From positions 124,001 through 188,000 of the forward strand of contig NZ_PPSK01000002.1 in NCBI RefSeq assembly GCF_002903165.1: a DNA stretch of 64,000 bases, read 5' to 3'. This stretch comes from Halopseudomonas oceani (lineage in GTDB: Bacteria; Pseudomonadota; Gammaproteobacteria; Pseudomonadales; Pseudomonadaceae). Under the pieces are notes generated by a model. The model saw nothing but the letters and a program-made list of their open reading frames with translations, was not told the DNA's origin and made no database searches. Of this stretch, positions 45,603-52,155 are shown piece by piece (the first letter of the stretch is position 1; each line of letters begins with the position of its first letter). A program made the position numbers and the translations under genes.

Positions 45603-46253
45603 ATGCCGGAACACCTACAACAACTGGTTTATGTGGTAGACGACGATCAGGGCATGCTGGACTCGACCGTCTGGCTGTTCGAATCGATGGGCCTTAAGGC
45701 GCTGCCATTTACTAACGGTCAGGCTTTTCTTGATGCCTGCGACCCCACCGCTGCGGCCTGCGTTCTGCTTGATGTGCGCATGCCCGGAATGGGTGGGCTG
45801 GCCGTGCAGGATGCCATGCGCGAGCGTGATATTGGTCTGCCGGTGATTTTTGTCAGCGCCCATGCCGACGTGCCCATCGTGGTGCGTGCGTTCCGTGGCG
45901 GAGCCGTCGACTTTATCGAAAAACCCTATAACGAGCAGTTGCTGCTGGACAGCGTGCAACGTGCGCTGAGTCAGCGTCCCGCGCAGGTTGCACCGCAGGG
46001 GCAGGAGGTCCAGCAGCGGCTGGAGCGGCTGACGCCGCGCGAGCAGGATATCGTGCTACCGTTGGTTCAGGGCTACAGTAATCGGGAGATTGCCGAGCAG
46101 TTGGGCGTCAGTGTTAAGACAATTGATCTGTACCGCTCGCGGGTGATGAAGCGGATGCAGGCCGATAGCCTGCCTGCGCTGGTTGGCATGCTGGTTGGGG
46201 TGGGTGTGGTCGATCCGTTCACGCTGCAACCGCTGCGGTCCTTGCAGGACTGA
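45603..46253 (+). CDS. Response regulator with LuxR-type HTH (FixJ family)
   Basis: A 216-residue regulator. The receiver domain starts VYVVDDDQGMLDST with acidic pocket Asp12-14, phospho-acceptor Asp57 in LLDVRMPGM, and Lys in FIEKPYNEQ near 107. The output domain LTPREQDIVLPLVQGYSNREIAEQLGVSVKTIDLYRSRVMKRM (not continued here) near 140-185 is a FixJ/LuxR tetra-helical HTH. Eight bases separate it from the kinase gene. It likely controls the divergent ligase-permease-porin genes through the half-sites at 44120-44153. Confidence 0.9.
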   Translation: MPEHLQQLVYVVDDDQGMLDSTVWLFESMGLKALPFTNGQAFLDACDPTAAACVLLDVRMPGMGGLAVQDAMRERDIGLPVIFVSAHADVPIVVRAFRGGAVDFIEKPYNEQLLLDSVQRALSQRPAQVAPQGQEVQQRLERLTPREQDIVLPLVQGYSNREIAEQLGVSVKTIDLYRSRVMKRMQADSLPALVGMLVGVGVVDPFTLQPLRSLQD

Positions 46254-46386
46254 GTTCAAACAAGGATGTGGAGTTGGGTCACAGGAGGTGACAGATAAAA
46301 TAATGGCGTCATAATGACATCACTTCTTGAGATGAGCCGTCCGCTCCCGGTAGGCGGCGTGCACAATAATAAAAAGGATCTCACGG

Positions 46387-47568
46387 GTGCATACAGCTAC
46401 GACCGATTACAGGCTCAGCGGCTGGCGCGGCGAGTTTGTTCATCCCTCCATCGAGCAGGCATTTCGTCGCCATAGCGAAGCTGATGCTGCACGTTCGCTG
46501 CGCCGGGCCCTGCTGGTCTGGGCGTCCCTTTTGTTGCTGTTCGGCCTGATGGATTACTCCGCACTAGGCAGTGGATACGACCTCTTCCTGCTGTTCGGCT
46601 GGCGTTTGGCAACCGCGGCGGTGCTGCTGTTGCTTTACTGGCAATTGCGCAGCAAGCCATCGCTGGTCAGCGATGGCTATGCCGTCACCGCCGCCGAGGT
46701 GTTCGGCAGTGTGCTGTTCTTCATGCTCTACTTCCTGCGTCACGATATGGTCAGCTGGGTGATCGCGGTAGTTGCGATTTCATTGCTGGCGCTGTTCATG
46801 TTCATCCCCAACCGTGTGTATCTGTCGCTGCTGGCGGCCGCCTTCCTCAGCATCGGTATGATGGCCTGTGTTGCCGCACGCGGTATGGGCGCCGACAAGG
46901 TGATTGGTCTGGGTTTCATTCTGGCGCTGCCGACCGCCGTGGGCTTTTTTACTGCCTTGCGCTGGCAGCTCGCCCAGCGGCAGCAGTATGCCCTGTTGAT
47001 GCAGGTGATCAGCAGCAACCGCGATCTGCAGGACGAAATAAAGCGGCGCGAGGCGCTGGAAGCAGAACTGAAGCGGCAGGCCACCACCGATCCGCTGACC
47101 GGTCTGTTTAATCGGCGTCAGTACGAAATGCTGTTCCAGCGCGAACGGGAACGCTGCAGCCGGCTGCAGCAGGAAATGTCTCTCTGCGTGATGGACCTAG
47201 ACCACTTCAAGCGGATCAACGATCAGTATGGGCATGATGTCGGCGATACGGTACTCAAGCATGTCGCTCAGCACCTCTCATGCGCTTTGCGTCACTCTGA
47301 TGTGGTGGGTCGTTTTGGCGGTGAGGAGTTTATTTTGATCCTGCCCGATACGGGCCTGGAGCAGGCTGTCGCGGTGCTTAACCGGCTGCGCGAGGCGCTG
47401 GCCGAGACGCCGGTGCCGGTGCAAGGGGAGTTGCTGCCGGTCAGCGCTACGTTCGGAGTGACCACCGTTCAGCCGGATGATTTCGACCTTGAGGTAATCA
47501 TACGCCGGGCGGATCAGGCGTTGTATGAAGGCAAAGGTGCCGGGCGCAATCGGGTAATGACCGCCTGA
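46387..47568 (+). CDS. Membrane-bound diguanylate cyclase
   Basis: A 393-residue enzyme that makes cyclic di-GMP. The N-terminal half has about six membrane helices (roughly 35-210, for example LLVWASLLLLFGLMDYSALG). A short coiled linker (DLQDEIKRREALEAELKRQ) leads into the GGDEF domain, with TDPLTGLFNRRQYE near 237 and the active loop RFGGEEFILILP near 316. The inhibitory I-site RHSD sits five residues before GGEEF, so product feedback is expected. The sensor part has no recognisable domain name to me. The start is GTG with AAGGA upstream. dinB follows 43 bases later. Confidence 0.92.
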   Translation: MHTATTDYRLSGWRGEFVHPSIEQAFRRHSEADAARSLRRALLVWASLLLLFGLMDYSALGSGYDLFLLFGWRLATAAVLLLLYWQLRSKPSLVSDGYAVTAAEVFGSVLFFMLYFLRHDMVSWVIAVVAISLLALFMFIPNRVYLSLLAAAFLSIGMMACVAARGMGADKVIGLGFILALPTAVGFFTALRWQLAQRQQYALLMQVISSNRDLQDEIKRREALEAELKRQATTDPLTGLFNRRQYEMLFQRERERCSRLQQEMSLCVMDLDHFKRINDQYGHDVGDTVLKHVAQHLSCALRHSDVVGRFGGEEFILILPDTGLEQAVAVLNRLREALAETPVPVQGELLPVSATFGVTTVQPDDFDLEVIIRRADQALYEGKGAGRNRVMTA

Positions 47569-47611
47569 TCGGTTACACTGCCTGCCTGTCTACCCGCTGT
47601 GTCGGTGGCCC

Positions 47612-48664
47612 GTGCGCAAGATTCTCCATATCGACTGTGATTGCTTCTACGCCGCGATAGAAATGCGCGACGACCCGCGCCTGCGCGGCCGGCCGCTGGC
47701 GGTCGGCGGCGATCCGGGCAAGCGCGGCGTCATCGCCACCTGCAACTACGAGGCGCGTGCCTACGGGGTGCGGTCGGCGATGGCCTCGGCCTACGCCAAG
47801 AAGCTGTGTCCGGAGTTGTTGATCGTGCCGGGCCGGATGTCGGTCTACCGTGAGGTCTCCCAGGCCATTCAGGCCATCTTCGCCGATTACACACCGCTGA
47901 TTCAGCCGCTGTCGCTCGATGAGGCCTATCTGGATGTCACCGACAGTCCAGCCTGCCGCGGTAGCGCAACGCTGATGGCCAAGGAGATTCGCCAGCGGGT
48001 GCGCGATACCCAGGGCATTACGGTGTCGGCCGGGGTCGCGCCGAACAAGTTTCTCGCCAAGATTGCCAGTGACTGGAACAAGCCGGATGGCCTGAAGGTG
48101 ATTCTGCCCGATCAGGTGGAAGATTTTTTGCGTGACCTGCCGGTGTCGCGGCTGCATGGCGTTGGGCGCAAGACAGCAGAGCGGCTGCAGCGTCTGGGCG
48201 TTGATGTGTGCAGCGAGCTGTTGCCGTGGCGCAAGCAGGATCTGGCTCGGGAGTTCGGCAGTTTCGGTGAGCGCTTGTGGGAGTTGGCGCGGGGAATCGA
48301 CGAGCGTCCGGTGGTGGTCGAAAGCCGCCGTCAGTCGGTCAGCGTCGAGAACACCTACGAGCATGATCTGCCCGATCTGGACGCCTGCCTGGCGGCGTTG
48401 CCGCCGCTACTGGACAAGCTGGCCGAGCGTATTGGCAGGTTGGAAGGCAGTTACCGGGTCAGCAAGCCGTTTATCAAACTCAAGTTTCACGACTTCACCC
48501 AGACCACGCTGGAGCAGGCCGGTGCGCCAATTACCCCGGCTGGCTACGCCGAGCTGTGCGCTCAGGCGTTTGCCCGTGGCAATTGTGCGGTGCGACTGAT
48601 TGGCGTGGGCGTGCGGCTGGACAGCAGTCACAGCCAGCTGGGTGAGCAGCTCAGGCTGTTCTAG
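47612..48664 (+). CDS. dinB: DNA polymerase IV (Y family)
   Basis: A 350-residue lesion-bypass polymerase. The catalytic N terminus MRKILHIDCDCFYAAIEMR holds the first acidic ligand Asp8. The second site is in PLSLDEAYLDVT near 99-110 (Asp103, Glu104). GVAPNKFLAKIASDWNKPDG lies near 140 and the HhH region GVGRKTAERLQRLGV near 179. The start is GTG, 43 bases after the diguanylate cyclase. The protein ends QLRLF, a plausible clamp-binding tail. The stop TAG is formed at the first bases of the inverted-repeat element that follows, so the C terminus may have been changed by that insertion. No LexA box is visible upstream. Confidence 0.95.
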   Translation: MRKILHIDCDCFYAAIEMRDDPRLRGRPLAVGGDPGKRGVIATCNYEARAYGVRSAMASAYAKKLCPELLIVPGRMSVYREVSQAIQAIFADYTPLIQPLSLDEAYLDVTDSPACRGSATLMAKEIRQRVRDTQGITVSAGVAPNKFLAKIASDWNKPDGLKVILPDQVEDFLRDLPVSRLHGVGRKTAERLQRLGVDVCSELLPWRKQDLAREFGSFGERLWELARGIDERPVVVESRRQSVSVENTYEHDLPDLDACLAALPPLLDKLAERIGRLEGSYRVSKPFIKLKFHDFTQTTLEQAGAPITPAGYAELCAQAFARGNCAVRLIGVGVRLDSSHSQLGEQLRLF

Positions 48665-48930
48665 GGTCTGTTGCCGTTTCGTTCACCGGCCTGTTGCAGC
48701 CTGTAAAGCCGCCAATCAAGGAGCGAGAAGCGTAGCGTGGTCATTCCGCGTAAGCGACGAGCGACGCCGAGTGGCGGCTTTACAGGCGCAACCCGCAGGG
48801 CCGGGGCCATTTTTCGGCCATGCTGCGTTGTCGGTCGCTCATGTGGACTAACCACACTGCACTCCCTCCGCCTTGCGTGGCCGAAAAATGGCCTCCGGCA
48901 GGCGGGTGAACGAAGCGGCAACAGACCCTA
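48662..48930. mobile_element. MITE-like element with 32-bp terminal inverted repeats and nested hairpins
   Basis: The ends 48662-48693 and 48899-48930 are inverted repeats matching at 30 of 32 positions, beginning TAGGGTCTGTTGCCG. Each end starts with TA, which fits insertion into a TA dinucleotide as by IS630/Tc1-mariner-type transposases. Inside are two further perfect 16-bp inverted repeats, 48699-48714 with 48772-48787 (GCCTGTAAAGCCGCCA) and 48805-48820 with 48878-48893 (GGCCATTTTTCGGCCA). It encodes no transposase, so it would be non-autonomous. It fills the whole space between dinB and the convergent 145-residue gene and supplies or touches the stop codons of both. Confidence 0.8.
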
Positions 48931-49365
48931 TCCCGCCGCTCTGGCGCACTTGGGGCACAAGTGGTTGTCGCCGCGTGGCTGCCAGCCCAGCTCACTGATA
49001 CGTGTGACCGCCTTGGCGGTGCGGGCGTTCAGGTCATCCCGGTCGGCGACAAGAAACTCGAATGGCTGCTCGCGGCCACACTCATCACAGGTAATCGACC
49101 AGCCCAGCACGCTCTGACCGCGCAGGTCTGGTCCGCGGGCTGAAGCAGTCCATTGGCCCGGTGGGTTGATCAGGTAGCGAATCTTATCGACCACCAGGCG
49201 CATGGGCAGATCGCGACTACCCTTGATCGTGCAGATCAGCTGGTCGCCGGGCTGCACGCCGCCGCCCTGACCGGTGACCTGAAACAGCCCGGCACCCAGG
49301 GTGCGACATTCGATCAGGGTGTGTGACGGGTTCAGTGCCGTGCGGCGAAAGTCGTGTTCTGCCAT
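48928..49365 (-). CDS. Uncharacterised protein with two CxxC motifs
   Basis: A 145-residue protein I cannot assign. Cys93/Cys96 (TCDECGRE) and Cys137/Cys140 (CPKC) at the C-terminal side look like a split zinc ribbon. The N-terminal 80 residues are beta-rich, with CRTLGAGLFQVTG and LICTIKGSRDLPMRLVVDKIRYLI. It is convergent with dinB, and its TAG stop lies inside the outer end of the repeat element. I have a faint memory of a similar small gene beside dinB in other pseudomonads. A DNA- or RNA-binding role is possible from the zinc motif only. Confidence 0.75.
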   Translation of the reverse strand: MAEHDFRRTALNPSHTLIECRTLGAGLFQVTGQGGGVQPGDQLICTIKGSRDLPMRLVVDKIRYLINPPGQWTASARGPDLRGQSVLGWSITCDECGREQPFEFLVADRDDLNARTAKAVTRISELGWQPRGDNHLCPKCARAAG

Positions 49366-49507
49366 GGTGGGGGCTCGCTGGTCGGTGGGGCGCGCATGAT
49401 AACACCGGAGTGTAGCGGCATATCACCCGCATCACTGATGGTCGGTCCGGGACGGGTCAGTGATTATCATGGCGCGGTCTTTTACGTATTCACAACGAGG
49501 AGTTCAC

Positions 49508-50290
49508 ATGAGCGTCAAGCAAATGTTCGATCTGAGCGGCAAGGTCGCCCTGATCACCGGCGGTACCAAAGGTCTGGGTCTGCAAATGGCAGAAGCCTTC
49601 GGCGAACTGGGTGCCAAGGTGTTCATCAGCGCCCGTAATGCTGCCGAGATCGAAGCGGTCGTCGCTGAACTGAAGAGCCAGGGCGTAGAAGCCGCCGGTA
49701 TCGCCTGTGATCTGGGCAAGCTGGACAGCAACCCGGTAAAAACGCTGGTCGACGCCTGTGAAGCAGCCTTCGGCACCGTTGACGTGCTGGTCAACAATGC
49801 GGGCACCACCTGGGGTCAGCCGGCAGAAGAGCACAGCTACGAAGGCTGGCAGAAAGTCATGACCCTGAACGTGGACGTCTGCTTCCTGGTTGCACAGGAA
49901 GTGGCGCGCCGTTTCATGATCCCGCGCAAGTCCGGCAAGATCATCAACATCGCCTCCATCGCCGGCTTCAAGGGCAATCGTGCCAACTCCGGCGTATTCA
50001 CGTCTGCCTACAACACCTCCAAGGCTGCTGCGATCAACCTGACTCGCGCACTGGCTGGCGAGTGGGGACGTTACAACATCAACGTCAACGCGATCTGCCC
50101 GGGCTACTTCCCGACCAAGCTGGCAAAAGGTCTGGACAAGGTCAGCGAGATGATCAAGGAAGGCACGCCGCTGGGTCGTATCGGTGGTGATGAGGACATC
50201 AAGGGCGCTGCGGTGTTCTTTGCGACTGAAATGTCCCGTCACGTAACGGGTCAGGCCATGGCCGTCGACGGCGGCAACTCCGTAGTCTGA
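49508..50290 (+). CDS. Short-chain dehydrogenase/reductase
   Basis: A 260-residue classical SDR. The cofactor loop TGGTKGLG lies at 18-25, NNAGTTWG near 97, the catalytic Ser region INIASIAGF near 146, and Tyr/Lys in SAYNTSKAA near 163-171. A C-terminal GQAMAVDGGNSV is typical of complete SDR enzymes. The start has GAGG upstream; a 16-codon longer frame is not used. It resembles gluconate 5-dehydrogenase or 3-oxoacyl reductase subgroups, but the substrate cannot be fixed. It appears monocistronic. Confidence 0.85.
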   Translation: MSVKQMFDLSGKVALITGGTKGLGLQMAEAFGELGAKVFISARNAAEIEAVVAELKSQGVEAAGIACDLGKLDSNPVKTLVDACEAAFGTVDVLVNNAGTTWGQPAEEHSYEGWQKVMTLNVDVCFLVAQEVARRFMIPRKSGKIINIASIAGFKGNRANSGVFTSAYNTSKAAAINLTRALAGEWGRYNINVNAICPGYFPTKLAKGLDKVSEMIKEGTPLGRIGGDEDIKGAAVFFATEMSRHVTGQAMAVDGGNSVV

Positions 50291-50356
50291 TGCATGAGGG
50301 CGGTCGTGCCATGCACGCGACCGCCCATCAGCCCCTCTCTGGCAGCTTAAGTCTGC

Positions 50357-50797
50357 TCAGTTCAGCCCTTGGGCCAAAGCCCGAGCTGCAGCTTCAACCT
50401 CACTGCGATGATCCCGTTCCAGGGTCTCCATCAGACGCAGATGCAATTTGCGCTCAGCCCGACTCAAGTCCTTCCACGCCTGATGGGTAGGGATGTGTGC
50501 AGTTTGGTCGTAGATACGTTCGAAGACGGTGACGTCCAGCCCTTCGCGGCGCTCGCCCTGGTAGTTATCCAGCAGCACTTTGATGCGAATGGCACCTTCG
50601 ATGGTCGGCACCTGGCCGTCCAGCAGGCTCTGGGCAATGATGCGAATATCTCCGCTGAGGCGGTCGTCACGGGCTTCCAGTGCCTTGGCGCGGGCTTCGT
50701 CCTGCTGCCAGACCCTGCGCCAAAGGGTCAAGGCATACGCGGCCAGCGCCAGAATGATCAGGGTGCCTGCGGCAATCAGCCAGTAATGGTTTTGCAT
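50357..50797 (-). CDS. DUF2489-like membrane-anchored protein
   Basis: A 146-residue protein with one N-terminal membrane helix (about 5-24, LIAAGTLIILALAAYALTLW) and a helical, charged cytoplasmic part. The sequence IRIKVLLDNYQGERREGLDVTVFERIYDQTAHIPTHQAW agrees with what I recall of the DUF2489 family. Function is unknown. The start MQNHYW gives the natural short form; a longer frame overlaps the upstream gene. Its start is five bases after the lipoprotein gene stop, so they form an operon. Confidence 0.75.
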   Translation of the reverse strand: MQNHYWLIAAGTLIILALAAYALTLWRRVWQQDEARAKALEARDDRLSGDIRIIAQSLLDGQVPTIEGAIRIKVLLDNYQGERREGLDVTVFERIYDQTAHIPTHQAWKDLSRAERKLHLRLMETLERDHRSEVEAAARALAQGLN

Positions 50798-50802
50798 GGG
50801 GT

Positions 50803-51273
50803 TCAGAAACTCAGTTGTGAGGGATCCAGCGTCCCTTCCTCGTGCAGATTGATGCTGGGCGCCAGCCACATGCCTGTACGGATGTTGCCGTCGATACGGT
50901 AATCGACCGGCTGCTGTTTATCTACCAGCTTGATCAGGTCGGCGAGATGGCGCCACAGGTTGGAGCGTACATCCAGTTCAAAGTAGGACGAGCCGTAGGC
51001 TGGCACATCAAAACGATTATCGCTGACGCCGGTAGCCAGCTTCATGTCGTTGAGGTAGACCTGGTAGTGCATGCCGCGAATCGGCAATACCCGGTCGTTG
51101 GGGTTGTCGACCCGCAGCTTGAGCCGAAAGGATTGCTCCCAGAGATTCGACTTGAGCATCTCGACATTTGCCAGGCTGACGTCGGGCTTGGTGTAGGAAG
51201 GGCTGAAAACAGCGCAGCCGTGTAGCAGTACGCAGCAAAACAGCGTTATTACCCCCAGCATCCGCGCTTTCAT
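50803..51273 (-). CDS. LEA type 2 (WHy domain) lipoprotein
   Basis: A 156-residue precursor with a lipobox (LLHGC, Cys20), so it is anchored in a membrane after lipidation. The mature part is one LEA14/WHy beta-sandwich, with VRVDNPNDRVLPIRGMHYQVYLNDMKLATG as the signature (RVDNPND near 55 and YQVYLND near 70). Such domains occur in desiccation and stress proteins of plants and bacteria. The +2 residue is Ala, which would favour the outer membrane. It is upstream of the DUF2489 gene in the same operon. Confidence 0.8.
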   Translation of the reverse strand: MKARMLGVITLFCCVLLHGCAVFSPSYTKPDVSLANVEMLKSNLWEQSFRLKLRVDNPNDRVLPIRGMHYQVYLNDMKLATGVSDNRFDVPAYGSSYFELDVRSNLWRHLADLIKLVDKQQPVDYRIDGNIRTGMWLAPSINLHEEGTLDPSQLSF

Positions 51274-51369
51274 CGCGTCCCCTCTCCCCATGCAGGCTGC
51301 TTTGTGTATGGAGTTGTTACGCAGCCTGGACCATACTTTACCCCTGATTTACGTACAGGGAGTGACAAG

Positions 51370-51960
51370 ATGACCCGTTTCGAGGTGGTTTTTCAAGGTC
51401 AGGTACAGAAAGGCGCTGCGCCGGAGCAGGTTCGGGCCAACGTCGGCAAGCTGTTTCAGGTCTCGGGAGCCCAGCTGGATACGCTGTTCTCCGGTCGCCG
51501 CGTTGTGATCAAGCAGGGGCTGGATCAGGTCGGCGCCGAGAAGTACCGCATTGCCCTTGAGCGTGCTGGCGCTCAATGCAGCATCGTCCCGATGGACGAC
51601 CCGGCAGCGCCCACCGCGGAGAGCCAGTCTGGACCCGCAGCAGCGCCGGGCACTGACCAAGCAGCCCAAGTTGAACCGACTCCTACGGTAACGCCCAGCG
51701 CTGAGCCGGAGGCAGGATCATCGTCGCGTGTTGTGCCACGAGACGAGTACATGGCTGCCTTCAGCGAGGTTGAAGCGCCTGATTTTGGTATTGCCCCGCT
51801 GGGCGCCGATCTTCAGGACGAGTATGACCCCCATACGCCGTTGCCGATTGACCTTTCGGCGCTGAGCCTGGCGCCGGTGGGGAGTGATATGGGCGAGATT
51901 TCGCGGGATCAGGCCGCACCTCTGCCTAATATCGACCACCTGAAGCTGGTCGACGACTGA
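51370..51960 (+). CDS. Uncharacterised 196-residue protein
   Basis: The N-terminal 70 residues form a compact alpha/beta domain (MTRFEVVFQGQVQKGA, LFSGRRVVIKQGLDQ, ALERAGAQCSIVP). This FxGRxVxxkxGLd pattern recurs in several pseudomonad membrane and envelope proteins that I cannot name. The remaining 125 residues are low-complexity, rich in Ala, Pro, Glu and Asp, with no signal peptide or membrane helix. It lies just before vgrG on the same strand but 195 bases away. No function can be assigned. Confidence 0.7.
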   Translation: MTRFEVVFQGQVQKGAAPEQVRANVGKLFQVSGAQLDTLFSGRRVVIKQGLDQVGAEKYRIALERAGAQCSIVPMDDPAAPTAESQSGPAAAPGTDQAAQVEPTPTVTPSAEPEAGSSSRVVPRDEYMAAFSEVEAPDFGIAPLGADLQDEYDPHTPLPIDLSALSLAPVGSDMGEISRDQAAPLPNIDHLKLVDD

Positions 51961-52155
51961 GGGTGTGCCACCGGGTCAGTCCTGCACTGCCCCGGTGACA
52001 GCGTAACCGAGTTGCTGTTTTTGCCGCAAAATGCGGACTCCTTCGACTTCTGTCGCTTTTTCTCCTGCCATCAACCGCTTCTGTCCTTAAGCTTTGCTCC
52101 AGCGTTGGCCGTGATGTCGGCCGGCGTGGCTCGGATCGCATAGCAAGGAACAAGG

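Noticed and set aside
46278-46311. Short palindromes GTCAC-N5-GTGAC and GTCATAATGAC before the diguanylate cyclase as an operator
   Set aside because: Arms are only five bases and the spacing to a promoter is unclear; one TAAAAT has a -35 at a poor 15-base distance. Too weak to list as a site.
48737-49117. A plus-strand reading frame crossing the repeat element
   Set aside because: It is antisense to the CxxC protein for much of its length and runs through inverted-repeat sequence; no start signal or family similarity.
51969-51997. CACCGGG/CCCGGTG hairpin after the 196-residue gene as a terminator
   Set aside because: A seven-base stem with a 15-base loop and no T run; could be chance in GC-rich DNA.
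52060-52155. Sigma-54 promoter before vgrG
   Set aside because: No GG-N10-GC with the right flanks was found; the nearest candidates have 8 or 13 bases between the elements.
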